Below, in pieces: positions 9,201 to 18,289 of a DNA stretch of 27,435 nt. The number at the start of each line of letters is the position of its first letter. Within the stretch, counting starts at the first letter, position 1. The stretch lies in the NCBI GenBank assembly GCA_964453035.1, contig CAYVOX010000029.1:1-27435 (forward strand). The letters run 5' to 3'. The notes below the pieces were generated by a model. That model made no database searches, was not told the DNA's origin, and saw only the letters and a program-made list of their open reading frames with translations. Origin of the DNA: CAYVOX01 sp964453035. Lineage in GTDB: Bacteria; Chloroflexota; Anaerolineae; Anaerolineales; Anaerolineaceae. A program made the translations under genes and the position numbers.

Positions 9201-9833
9201 AGCTTGCTTTTCCAGGCTGTTAAGTCTCGGCTCTAGCTCAGTGATAATATCATGCACGCGTTCGAGGTTCCGGCGCGTGTTATCCAACCGGTTGATGCTC
9301 TCCTCTTTCCGGCTGCGATAAAGTCCGATTCCGGCTGCCTCCTCAAAAAAGCTCCGGCGCTCTTCCGGCTTCAGGGATAAGGCTGCATCCACCAACCCCT
9401 GCCCAATGATGGTATAAGTGCGTTCCGCCAACCCAGATTGCGCCAGCAGTTCGGATATTTCCTTCAACCGCACCCTCTGACCATTGAGCAGGTATTCATT
9501 TTGCCCATCGCGATAGGCGCGGCGTGTAATGGCTACTTCGCTATAATCTATGGGCAACCATCCATCGGAGTTATCAAAAGTAATCGTTGCCGAAGCCATC
9601 CCCGCGCGAGGACGCTGCTCCGACCCGGCAAAAATCATATCCTCCGTTTTGCGACCCCGTAAAAGAGAATAGGATTGCTCGCCCAAAACCCAGCGCAACG
9701 CATCCGCGATGTTTGATTTTCCCGAACCATTCGGGCCAACAATTGCGGTGATCACCCCCGGAAATTCGAAATCCGTTCGGCTGGCAAAAGTTTTGTATCC
9801 GTGCATTTCCAGTGATTTAAGCCGCGGCGTCAT
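6231..9833 (-). CDS. smc: Chromosome segregation ATPase SMC
   Basis: SMC condenses and organises the chromosome together with ScpA and ScpB. At 1200 residues it has the full family length. The head's Walker A is GPNGSGKS at residues 33-40. Two long coiled-coil arms rich in E, R, Q and L flank a hinge at roughly 505-660 (NKGAKFVLDTYRSGKL, then GEFIDGIVYD). The C-terminal half of the head has the ABC signature LLSGGERSLTA near residue 1100 and Walker B FCVMDEVDAMLDEAN near 1127. ATG at 9831-9833 overlaps the TGA of rnc by four bases (ATGA), so it is translationally coupled to rnc, an rnc-smc order also known in Firmicutes. scpA is only 3.2 kb away but on the other strand. Confidence 0.98.
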   Translation of the reverse strand: MTPRLKSLEMHGYKTFASRTDFEFPGVITAIVGPNGSGKSNIADALRWVLGEQSYSLLRGRKTEDMIFAGSEQRPRAGMASATITFDNSDGWLPIDYSEVAITRRAYRDGQNEYLLNGQRVRLKEISELLAQSGLAERTYTIIGQGLVDAALSLKPEERRSFFEEAAGIGLYRSRKEESINRLDNTRRNLERVHDIITELEPRLNSLEKQAKRALEYERVKADLRVLLREWYGYYWNHMMEEVAHSQEMARVQETRQQQAREKLNDVETRLDKKRQEVIEQRNQLNLWHAEAAEKHREREKINTDLAVLDERQRAITAQLQMLGVDASRLEDEQTERELRLGGLNQEIARLSAELEDSRVQAEQAQRLVTERRGEREKIEREVQLERRRLVEFETRIVQLKAKRDELVNRRETIVAAQKDLEAALVKAESGKQAVQTRFEQAFSQRQLLEASVKESELKISARRKSIHDKETERKTIVDLLGKLRADLSRAQAQLEVLNQAERSATGLNKGAKFVLDTYRSGKLAGKFQALSTMLEVPPEYEVAVAAILGEFIDGIVYDETSSPEQVFRLLEEGEKGRAVMFPKALRGLEKRPRVDDPDCLGSAAELVRVPDEYQELVKQLLGDTLVVKDRNAARRLSELIDARSRVVTLKGEVFWGSGVISAGQEGRSGVIARSRQKKELEIGIERLKEDVSANETRLGEADRKLSTFQVTLRDEEQAFRQESHELNRAVQEYQQASLAVEQSRQRLEWSRSQKIEADDRLKKTMAEVEQVDLDIKRFEEETQVQNEKIRTKNRMLAELPLEDLLRQAAHWETNTAVSARAFKELDRRVEEQQKIFQAGKGQIEASKARTQALLSQQSASEGEINALHARETSLNSIIEQLQQKITPTEAALAELEADYSQLQGDHLVAQQATTLADRLNTQAQLDLSRNRESLNTLRRRIEDDFGLVAFDYNAEVGGQSPLPFEGMVEQLPVVKQLPQDFEENINRQRSLLRRIGAINPEAQQEFKEVKERYEFLKNQVEDLKKADADLRLVIADLDELMQREFLKTFEAVAAEFHQNFTRLFGGGSAHLVLMDEEHPAEGGVDIEARLPGRREQGLSLLSGGERSLTAVALIFSLLKVSPTPFCVMDEVDAMLDEANVGRFRDLLQELSRDTQFIIITHNRNTVQAADVIYGVTMGRDSASQIISLKLDEVGEDLVK

Positions 9834-10570
9834 GCGCTCTCCTGGGAATTTGAAAACGGCAAGCCTAATTTTCCCAGCGCATCTCGCGCGGCAGCTTTGG
9901 CAGCAGCTTGTTTGCTCGTGCCTGTGCCCGTTCCATATACCACCTCGTTGACCACTACATCCACTTCGAAAAGGCGCTCATGGTCTGGTCCGGTAGTGTT
10001 CATCACGATGTATTTTGGAGGGGGATATCCCTTTGATTGCACCCACTCCTGAAACTGGCTTTTTGGATCCTCAATTTTGTGGTTGATAAGCACATCATTT
10101 GAGGCTTCTTCAAGGAATGGAGAGATAAAACGCATGACCGCATTGATTCCCTGATCAAGGTACATAGCGCCGATCATCGCCTCGAACGTGTCGCATAGCA
10201 GCGGCGTGCGGTCACGACCACCTGCGCTGCTTTCCCCGCGTCCCAGCCGCATGGCGTTTCCCAGGTGAATTTTGCGGGCGAAATTGGCTAATTGCTCGGT
10301 GTAAACCAGCGCCGAGCGCATACGCGTCAAGTCTCCTTCGGGCATTTCAGGAAATTGATTGTATAACCACGCCCCAACAATGAAATCTAAAACAGCATCC
10401 CCCAGAAATTCAAGGCGCTCATTATCTTCAAGCGCCTCGGGATGCTCATTGAGATAAGATCGATGGGTTAATGCCCGGCTGAGGATCAACCAGTCGTGGA
10501 ACTTAAATCCCAGGCGTTTCGCCAATTCTTCAGGCGATTCTAATGCCGGGATAGCTGAAGCATTCTCCAT
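9830..10570 (-). CDS. rnc: Ribonuclease III
   Basis: RNase III cleaves double-stranded RNA in rRNA maturation and mRNA turnover. The product is 246 residues. The catalytic domain has the signature ERLEFLGDAVLDF (residues 51-63) and the second acidic motif in DTFEAMIGAMYLDQG. The C-terminal double-stranded RNA-binding domain starts about residue 155 (DPKSQFQEWVQSKGYPPPKY) and ends with GTSKQAAAKAAARDALGKLG. The frame is open to a TTG at 10600, but ATG 10570 is preceded five bases upstream by GGGAGG. That ribosome binding site is inside a hairpin (10577-10595) that competes with a second hairpin upstream. Since RNase III controls its own mRNA leader in E. coli, self-regulation is plausible here. 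smc follows with a 4-base overlap. Confidence 0.97.
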   Translation of the reverse strand: MENASAIPALESPEELAKRLGFKFHDWLILSRALTHRSYLNEHPEALEDNERLEFLGDAVLDFIVGAWLYNQFPEMPEGDLTRMRSALVYTEQLANFARKIHLGNAMRLGRGESSAGGRDRTPLLCDTFEAMIGAMYLDQGINAVMRFISPFLEEASNDVLINHKIEDPKSQFQEWVQSKGYPPPKYIVMNTTGPDHERLFEVDVVVNEVVYGTGTGTSKQAAAKAAARDALGKLGLPFSNSQESA

Positions 10571-10575
10571 ACCAA

Positions 10576-10607
10576 CCTCCCAGGAACTCTGGGAGAGCAA
10601 GCCCTCC
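10576..10607 (-). promoter_or_regulatory. Two mutually exclusive hairpins in the rnc leader, one hiding the ribosome binding site
   Basis: Read on the minus strand, CTCCCAG (10595-10589) pairs with CTGGGAG (10583-10577) around a 5-base loop, and this stem takes up most of the rnc Shine-Dalgarno GGGAGG (10581-10576). The same upstream arm can instead pair with GGAGGG (10607-10602) through CTCTCC (10597-10592), closing a CUUG tetraloop. Forming the second hairpin frees the ribosome binding site. The pairing is visible in the sequence; a switching role is inferred. Confidence 0.5.
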
Positions 10608-10643
10608 TAATGGGGTAAGCTGGCTGGCTCTCCTGTCGTTCAA

Positions 10644-11744
10644 TTATTGATGTAAAGGATATTTTAATCCCGAACCGGTCAAAATGAGGATAATTGGTTG
10701 AGGCAATTTTTGAGCAATTTCCCGAAATGCACACCAGGCCAGCGCTGATGTCGGCTCAACATACACGCCGCGGCGCGCCAGTTCAGCAAATCCCGGTAAA
10801 ATCTGCTCCTCTTGGATTGCAATGAATATCCCCTTTTCCGGTGGTACTTCTCTCAGCAGCGCCTCCATCCTCACGGGTTGTCGAACACGCACGCCCTCTG
10901 CAACCGTGTTTCCTTCATTCAAATTATTGATTGTACCCACACCATTTTGAGCAGCTGCAACCATTGGCGCGCAGCCTGCTGCCTGCGTCACCACAAAGTA
11001 AGGCTCACGGTCTGTGACGCCTGCCTTACGCAGTGCAGCAAATCCCCTCACGATCCCCAGCATCAACCCGCCATGACCGGCAGGGGCAATAACGCTTCCC
11101 GGAACCTGTCCGAGTTCTTCCCTCACCTCGTAGGCAATCGTTGCAATGCCCGGCAGACCAAATGGTAAGTAAGCATGGCTTGCATAGGGCACGCCCGCTT
11201 CAGCTTCTTTCAGCACCGCCAGGGCTGCCGCCGACCTTGGTCCGGGAATGGCAATGAGCTCCGCCCCGTAGCGTTTAATCTGGGCCCGTTTTGGTCCCGA
11301 TGCAGATTCAGGCACAAACACTCTGGCGGGTAGTCCCGCCTGAGCTGCATACGCTGCAAACGATGCGCCGGCATTGCCGGAAGAATCTTCCACCGCCTGG
11401 GTGGCGCCCCTTGCCAGCAACTGGCTGATGAGCACCGCCGTACCGCGGTCTTTATAGGAACCAGTTGGATTGAGCGATTCGAGCTTCAAGAAAACTTCCA
11501 CACCGTCCACCTTTTGCCAGATGAGCGGGGTCCGTCCTTCCCCAAGTGTGACCATTGGGGCTACCGCAGGCAAATCAAAACTCGATTGATAGCGCCAGAG
11601 CCCCGGCAATTTCTCGTTCACAAGCGCAGGGTTATAATCAGGCGGGGTGTTAAAATCAAAAACCCCGCCGCAATCTGGGCATCGAAAGGGTATTCCCTGC
11701 TCAGGATAAGGCTGGCGGCAACTTGAACACACAATTTTCGGCAT
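10644..11744 (-). CDS. thrC: Threonine synthase-like PLP enzyme with N-terminal zinc ribbon
   Basis: Threonine synthase converts O-phosphohomoserine to threonine using pyridoxal phosphate. The 366-residue protein begins with a zinc ribbon, Cys6, Cys9, Cys22 and Cys25, typical of short threonine synthases. The PLP lysine is Lys98 in LNPTGSYKDRG. The phosphate-binding region includes EDSSGNAGASFAAYAAQ, and the C terminus ILILTGSGLKYP matches the family. A related threonine ammonia-lyase or cysteate synthase cannot be excluded, but the zinc ribbon favours ThrC. It starts four bases after the moaD-moaE fusion gene with GGGAG nine bases upstream inside that gene. It therefore belongs to the molybdopterin gene cluster as a transcription unit, without an obvious pathway link. 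A 73-base gap separates it from rnc. Confidence 0.88.
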   Translation of the reverse strand: MPKIVCSSCRQPYPEQGIPFRCPDCGGVFDFNTPPDYNPALVNEKLPGLWRYQSSFDLPAVAPMVTLGEGRTPLIWQKVDGVEVFLKLESLNPTGSYKDRGTAVLISQLLARGATQAVEDSSGNAGASFAAYAAQAGLPARVFVPESASGPKRAQIKRYGAELIAIPGPRSAAALAVLKEAEAGVPYASHAYLPFGLPGIATIAYEVREELGQVPGSVIAPAGHGGLMLGIVRGFAALRKAGVTDREPYFVVTQAAGCAPMVAAAQNGVGTINNLNEGNTVAEGVRVRQPVRMEALLREVPPEKGIFIAIQEEQILPGFAELARRGVYVEPTSALAWCAFREIAQKLPQPIILILTGSGLKYPLHQ

Positions 11745-11748
11745 TTAC

Positions 11749-12450
11749 TCAATCTCCCGGCTGAACCTGATACTGTCCATCAATCCACAATTCGCCATCA
11801 GGGCCAATTTCCTTCTTCCATACAGGAACAATTTCCTTCAGGCGGTCGATTCCATAACGTGTAGCTTCAAAAACACCCGTGTCGCGGTGGGCTGACGCGC
11901 AGGCTATCACCACCGAGGGTGTTCCAGCAGGCAATACTCCAATACGTTGAACAATAGCTATCCCCTCAACGCAAGGCCAACGCTGGCGAATTTCCTGCGC
12001 AACCTGCGCCATTTTCGCCTCAGCCATCGGAATGTAAGCCTCATACTCCAGGCTGATGGTGCGGTGAGATGCCCCCTGGCTGGACTCTGCCCTCACAATG
12101 CCGGTGAAAACGCAAACAGCGCCTGTGGTGGGAGTGGTGATTTTTGAAATCAGCTCATCCTGGTTGAGCACTTCGCCGGTCACCCGCAAAATCGTTCGCG
12201 TCCCATCCCCCCCGCTGACGGGTGGAAAAAATGCCACCTCGGCGCCATCCGGAATGAGTTCCTCGTCAAAGGCAAATTGCTGATCAACCGCCGCCAGTGC
12301 GCTTTCCAGGTTGCCCGCCAGGCTTGGAAATTCCCGTATCAACTGCTGGCGTAATTCGCCAACTGTCACAGGTTGCCCACTTTCCCATTCTGTATGGGAT
12401 GAGCCCATTTTTTCTCTTAGAGAGGCAAAGAATAAAACGTGTGTTTTCAT
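11749..12450 (-). CDS. moaDE: Fused molybdopterin synthase, MoaD-MoaE
   Basis: Molybdopterin synthase inserts two sulfurs into precursor Z (cPMP). Normally the small subunit MoaD, carrying a C-terminal Gly-Gly thiocarboxylate, enters the active site of MoaE. Here both are in one 233-residue frame. Residues 1-81 are MoaD (VLFFASLREKMG, then AEVAFFPPVSGG), and from about 86 the MoaE domain begins (ILRVTGEVLNQDEL, FTGIVRAESSQG, LEYEAYIPMAEAKM). The catalytic lysine region of MoaE is PVWKKEIGPDGELW (Lys212-Lys213). The internal Gly80-Gly81 is followed by Asp82, so the thiocarboxylate terminus could form only after cleavage. The M. tuberculosis MoaX fusion is the known precedent and is processed at this junction. 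Its ATG shares one base with the moaC stop (TAATG). Confidence 0.93.
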   Translation of the reverse strand: MKTHVLFFASLREKMGSSHTEWESGQPVTVGELRQQLIREFPSLAGNLESALAAVDQQFAFDEELIPDGAEVAFFPPVSGGDGTRTILRVTGEVLNQDELISKITTPTTGAVCVFTGIVRAESSQGASHRTISLEYEAYIPMAEAKMAQVAQEIRQRWPCVEGIAIVQRIGVLPAGTPSVVIACASAHRDTGVFEATRYGIDRLKEIVPVWKKEIGPDGELWIDGQYQVQPGD

Positions 12451-12935
12451 TATGGTTCGTTGACCAGGTCACCGCTTTGACCGCCGTGTTTTTCCACCAG
12501 GCGAATATTGGTGATTTTTCCTGTTCTCTCAACTGCTTTCACCATATCATAAACCGTCAAAGCTGCCACTGTGACGGCGGTCAGCGCCTCCATCTCAACA
12601 CCTGTCTTGCCGGTCGTCTTGATAGTAGCGGTAATCACGATTCCCGGCAGTGAATCATCCACCTGCAGCACAACCTCTGCCTGCGTGATGGATATAGGAT
12701 GGCAAAGTGGGATTAATTCCGGCGTCTTTTTGGCCGCCATGATGCCTGCCAGCTGCGCTACTGTCAAAACCTCCCCTTTTTTTAACAATCCTTCCTGGAT
12801 CAGTCGTAATGTATCTGGGTGCAGGTGAATTTCACCATTCGCCACGGCAACACGTACTGTCTCGGGTTTTGCGCTTACATCCACCATGTGCGCTTTGCCG
12901 CTCTCGTCAAGATGGGTCAGTTTTTTATTAGCCAT
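12450..12935 (-). CDS. moaC: Cyclic pyranopterin monophosphate synthase MoaC
   Basis: MoaC forms cyclic pyranopterin monophosphate from the MoaA product, the step before molybdopterin synthase. The 161 residues contain the family motifs LTHLDESGKAHMVDVS at the start, IPLCHPISIT, GKTGVEMEALTAVTVAALTVYDM and the catalytic KAVERTG with the Asp-x-x-Lys pair (YDMVK). The frame is open upstream to 12998, but ATG 12935 gives the conserved N terminus. It has no ribosome binding site; instead a perfect TATAAT lies six bases upstream, so the mRNA probably starts at or next to the ATG. The gene leads the moaC-moaDE-thrC-rnc-smc unit and is divergent from scpA. moaA and moaB are not in the window. Confidence 0.95.
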   Translation of the reverse strand: MANKKLTHLDESGKAHMVDVSAKPETVRVAVANGEIHLHPDTLRLIQEGLLKKGEVLTVAQLAGIMAAKKTPELIPLCHPISITQAEVVLQVDDSLPGIVITATIKTTGKTGVEMEALTAVTVAALTVYDMVKAVERTGKITNIRLVEKHGGQSGDLVNEP

Positions 12936-12941
12936 ATGTGA

Positions 12942-12947
12942 ATTATA
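12942..12947 (-). promoter_or_regulatory. -10 box of moaC, predicted leaderless transcript
   Basis: On the minus strand GGTTATAATT contains a perfect TATAAT six bases before ATG 12935. Transcription would begin within a base of the start codon. No convincing -35 box is seen 16-18 bases upstream. Confidence 0.55.
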
Positions 12948-12985
12948 ACCGCAATCATTTCTGGCTTTCATCGAACCCTTTCGCC

Positions 12986-12994
12986 TGATATAAT
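12986..12994 (+). promoter_or_regulatory. Extended -10 promoter of scpA, predicted leaderless transcript
   Basis: TGATATAAT is an extended -10 element (TGn plus a perfect TATAAT, 12989-12994). It lies seven bases before GTG 13002, the usual distance to the transcription start. The -35 region is poor, which is common for extended -10 promoters. Confidence 0.6.
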
Positions 12995-13001
12995 ACAAAC
13001 C

Positions 13002-13787
13002 GTGAGTTTACAGGTTGCCGCCCACCAAACCGAAGGATACCAGATCGAAACGGACCTTTACGCCGGCCCGTTGGATTTGTTGCTCGACCTCATCGAACGG
13101 GCTGAGCTGGATATCACCCAATTGGCTCTGGCGCAGGTTACAGACCAGTACCTTGAATACATGCGCCGGTTACAAAATCGCACCCCGGCTGAAGTATCTG
13201 CCTTTTTGGTTATTGCTGCCCGTTTGGTGCAAATCAAATCCTCCGCGCTCCTTCCTCGCTCACCCATCTCGGAAGAAAACGCCGAAGAACCCGACCCCGG
13301 TGAGGCTCTGGCGCGCCAGTTGATCCTCTATCGCCGCTTCAAGCAGATTGGCGCCTGGCTGGAAGCACGCGAACATGCCGGTTTGCGCACCTTTCTGCGT
13401 TTATCTATCCCCGTCACCCGCCCCGAAGCCAAGCTTGACCTCAGCGGTATCACCCTGCAGGACCTGGTCACAGCCGGACGGGAAATTTTCTTTCAGAAAA
13501 ACCTTTTACCTTCCCTCAATGAAGTGGTTAATATGCCTCGCGTCACCATCCGCGAGAGAATTCAGTCCATAGTGAATTTGCTCCGCAAAGACGGTGCTGC
13601 CAGTTTTCAACATATCCTCTCAACAGGCACCCGCCTCGAAATTGTCGTCACATTTTTAGCCGTGCTGGAGTTGATTAAACGCCAGGTGGTTGAAGTCCAC
13701 CAGGAAAACCTGTTCGCCGAAATTATCCTCCAGCCCACCGGCGAATGGGATGAAAACGACGAAGAACCCATCGAATTCAACGAATGA
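13002..13787 (+). CDS. scpA: Segregation and condensation protein A
   Basis: ScpA is the kleisin that bridges the SMC heads and recruits ScpB. The 261 residues open with the kleisin N-terminal region YAGPLDLLLDLIERAELDIT and QVTDQYLEYM, continue with LVIAARLVQIKSSALLP, and end with the winged-helix part (VTIRERIQSIVNLL, VVTFLAVLELIKRQVVEVHQ). GTG 13002 is the start. No ribosome binding site is present and the extended -10 box seven bases upstream suggests a leaderless mRNA. It is divergent from moaC. scpB, often its neighbour, is not present; a strong terminator follows directly. Its partner smc is 3.2 kb away on the opposite strand. Confidence 0.95.
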   Translation: MSLQVAAHQTEGYQIETDLYAGPLDLLLDLIERAELDITQLALAQVTDQYLEYMRRLQNRTPAEVSAFLVIAARLVQIKSSALLPRSPISEENAEEPDPGEALARQLILYRRFKQIGAWLEAREHAGLRTFLRLSIPVTRPEAKLDLSGITLQDLVTAGREIFFQKNLLPSLNEVVNMPRVTIRERIQSIVNLLRKDGAASFQHILSTGTRLEIVVTFLAVLELIKRQVVEVHQENLFAEIILQPTGEWDENDEEPIEFNE

Positions 13788-13804
13788 ATATAAAGCTATC
13801 CAGC

Positions 13805-13860
13805 TTAATCAACAAACGCCAGGGTATTCATAGCACCCTGGCGTTTGTTGGTTAAAAAGG
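13805..13860. terminator. Bidirectional intrinsic terminator after scpA
   Basis: AACAAACGCCAGGGT (13811-13825) pairs perfectly with ACCCTGGCGTTTGTT (13835-13849). The stem can extend outward to 13805 and 13855 with one G-U pair, to about 20 pairs in total. It sits between two convergent genes. Confidence 0.88.
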
Positions 13861-13867
13861 GAATTCT

Positions 13868-14410
13868 TTATTCCTCCGGTTCGTCATCCACCATATCAAA
13901 AGGCAGCCGCCCGCTCACCCACACCACCATCAGGCGAATATCATTTTCCACAACTTCCCGCTCTGGGAATTGCTCGTGAAATGCCGAGTCTAACACATCA
14001 TAGGTCTCTTGCTTGGGCCATCGAACCAGAAAACCCGGCAATTTTGAGCGGTCGGCATCCTCAGTCAGAACTTCCCACTGCCTTGCTGTGAGCAGCTCGT
14101 GAACTTGCTGCCTCAATTCATGGTTCAGTTCAGCCCACGCTTCCAAAATTTGAGCCACAAAATCGGAGTGCCGCTCAAATGCCGCGCCGGATTGGCGAAC
14201 CTTGATTGGCAGCGGGGCAAGGTCGCTGTTTCTGAACCCTGAAATCTTGACATACCTGCGAATAAGGCTGTTAATCGCCGAACGCCTTTGTGATGGGAGC
14301 TCGGAAAGCTGCTTCAGCACCGCCTCGATCACGCTCTGGCGGTATTCCGGCAGCATAAACTGATTAATTGCAACAAATGGGGCAAACTGTACCTGGTTTT
14401 GTTCACTCAT
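13868..14410 (-). CDS. Hypothetical protein, 180 residues
   Basis: I do not recognise this protein. It is predicted cytoplasmic, with no signal or membrane segment, mostly helical, and ends in an acidic tail (DMVDDEPEE). Stretches such as EYRQSVIEAVLKQLSEL and LNHELRQQVHELLTARQWEVL resemble amphipathic helices. The region WEVLTEDADRSKLPGFLVRWPKQ is the most distinctive. It lies 15 bases downstream of an aldo/keto reductase on the same strand. It has no ribosome binding site, but a perfect TATAAT sits seven bases before ATG 14410, inside that gap, so it probably has its own leaderless transcript. Coding is supported by the uninterrupted frame, its position between genes and the terminator after it. 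Confidence 0.75.
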   Translation of the reverse strand: MSEQNQVQFAPFVAINQFMLPEYRQSVIEAVLKQLSELPSQRRSAINSLIRRYVKISGFRNSDLAPLPIKVRQSGAAFERHSDFVAQILEAWAELNHELRQQVHELLTARQWEVLTEDADRSKLPGFLVRWPKQETYDVLDSAFHEQFPEREVVENDIRLMVVWVSGRLPFDMVDDEPEE

Positions 14411-14417
14411 ATGCTAA

Positions 14418-14423
14418 ATTATA
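14418..14423 (-). promoter_or_regulatory. -10 box of the 180-aa hypothetical gene, predicted leaderless transcript
   Basis: On the minus strand GGTTATAATT, the same ten bases as at moaC, places a perfect TATAAT seven bases before ATG 14410. Any -35 box would lie inside the end of the aldo/keto reductase gene. Confidence 0.5.
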
Positions 14424-14425
14424 AC

Positions 14426-15370
14426 CTATCTGGGCTTTGAAATCTGCTCACTGGCTTCATCAAGAAGCGCCGTTTCTTGCTCCGTCAGGCGCCAGCCTAA
14501 TGCTCCCAGGTTCATCTCCATTTGTTGAACATTCTTCGCCCCGGGGATGGGAATCGCTCCCTTGCAAATGACCCAGTTGAGAGCAACCTGCGTCGCAGAC
14601 TTTCCGCCGTGGTCAGAGCCCACCTTCTTCAGCAGTGCAACCAACGGCTGAACTTTCTGCAAAAGGTCGCGGTCATATTTATTGGAGCGGAAACCCTTCG
14701 GAGGCGTTTGAGGTGTGTATTTCCCGGTCAACACGCCCTGGGCTAGCGGGCTATACGCAATCAGCGCCACACCGGTTGCCTGGCAGTGTGCCAGTAGCCC
14801 GTTCTTCTCAACACTGCGGTCCAGAAGCGAGTACTCCATCTGGTTGGAGCACAGGCTCACCCCTTCTTTTGCCAGGGCATCCTGTGATCGGCGCGTTAAA
14901 TTAAGATCATAATTAGAAACGCCAACTGCCTTCACCCATCCCAATTGCATCACTTCAACCAGTGCTTCCATCCAGGATTCAACCTTAATCGGAGGTAGCG
15001 GCTGGTGGATTTGGTACAGGTCCACCTGGTTCAATCCCAATCTTTTCAGGCTGCCTTTCAAGGCACGGCGCAGGCTGTGGTGGCTTAACCGCCACGGAAA
15101 GGGCATAAATTTAGTCGCGGCGATCACCTTTTGGCCTGTCTCTCTTAAGAATTTTCCCAGCATCAATTCGGATTTACCCTGCGCGTACACTTCAGCCGTA
15201 TCAAAAAATTTGACCCCGGCAGCCATCGCAGTGTCGTAAACTGCTTTAATATCCACTTCACTGTATCCCTGCTGGAAACCCCAGAACAACCGGTCGCCCC
15301 ACTGCCACGCGCCCACACCCATTTCAATCCCACTCAGCAACCTAACCTCTTGTTCCTTTTCTTCGCTCAT
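14426..15370 (-). CDS. Aldo/keto reductase
   Basis: NAD(P)H-dependent oxidoreductase of the aldo/keto reductase superfamily with a TIM-barrel fold; the substrate is not predictable. With the chosen start the protein has 314 residues. It shows the full catalytic tetrad: Asp57 and Tyr62 in KFFDTAEVYAQGKSE, Lys87 in IAATKF, and His122 in DLYQIHQP. Later motifs VKAVGVSNYDLN, ALIAYSPLAQGVLTGKY and AIPIPGAKNVQQMEMN match the cofactor-binding side. The frame opens at ATG 15385, but ATG 15370 is better placed behind GAGG nine bases upstream, so that start is used. The 3' end is 15 bases from the next gene on the same strand. Confidence 0.92.
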   Translation of the reverse strand: MSEEKEQEVRLLSGIEMGVGAWQWGDRLFWGFQQGYSEVDIKAVYDTAMAAGVKFFDTAEVYAQGKSELMLGKFLRETGQKVIAATKFMPFPWRLSHHSLRRALKGSLKRLGLNQVDLYQIHQPLPPIKVESWMEALVEVMQLGWVKAVGVSNYDLNLTRRSQDALAKEGVSLCSNQMEYSLLDRSVEKNGLLAHCQATGVALIAYSPLAQGVLTGKYTPQTPPKGFRSNKYDRDLLQKVQPLVALLKKVGSDHGGKSATQVALNWVICKGAIPIPGAKNVQQMEMNLGALGWRLTEQETALLDEASEQISKPR

Positions 15371-15562
15371 TCCTGAATTCCTCATTAATCAAATTCTACC
15401 CATACTTTACCAGCCCGGTTCATCCTGAAAATATCCTCAAGATTCAAACGGCTAGCCCCCACCGATAATACCAATAATTATAAGGTTTCCACCTGTTTTG
15501 TCGATTCAAATCAACCGTTGATTTCCCTTGCATAATTGGATGCCTGATTTTAGAATGAGGAT

Positions 15563-18151
<2,589 letters not shown>

Positions 18152-18179
18152 AAAAGAGGTATAATATTCCCACGTTGTT

Positions 18180-18254
18180 CGGGGCGTAGCGCAGCCCGGC
18201 TAGCGCGCTTGCATGGGGTGCAAGAGGTCCGGGGTTCAACTCCCCGCGCCCCGA
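18180..18254 (+). tRNA. tRNA-Pro (anticodon GGG)
   Basis: The acceptor stem CGGGGCG (18180-18186) pairs with CGCCCCG (18247-18253), with A as discriminator; C1-G72 is typical of bacterial proline tRNAs. The D arm has GCGC on both sides. The anticodon arm is CTTGC-ATGGGGT-GCAAG, which puts GGG at positions 34-36 and reads CCC/CCU. The T arm is CGGGG-TTCAACT-CCCCG. CCA is not encoded. The gene has its own promoter and terminator, and there is no integrase or attachment duplication nearby. Confidence 0.97.
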
Positions 18255-18259
18255 CAGAC

Positions 18260-18289
18260 AAGAACCGTATAACCTACGGTTCTTTTTTG
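18260..18289 (+). terminator. Intrinsic terminator after tRNA-Pro
   Basis: AAGAACCGTA (18260-18269) pairs perfectly with TACGGTTCTT (18275-18284) around a 5-base loop and is followed by a T-run. It begins six bases after the tRNA, and the stop codon of the convergent gene follows immediately. Confidence 0.9.

Noticed and set aside
18180..18289. tRNA gene as integration site of a mobile element
   Set aside because: No integrase, no repeated tRNA 3' end and ordinary chromosomal genes on both sides; the tRNA is followed at once by its terminator.
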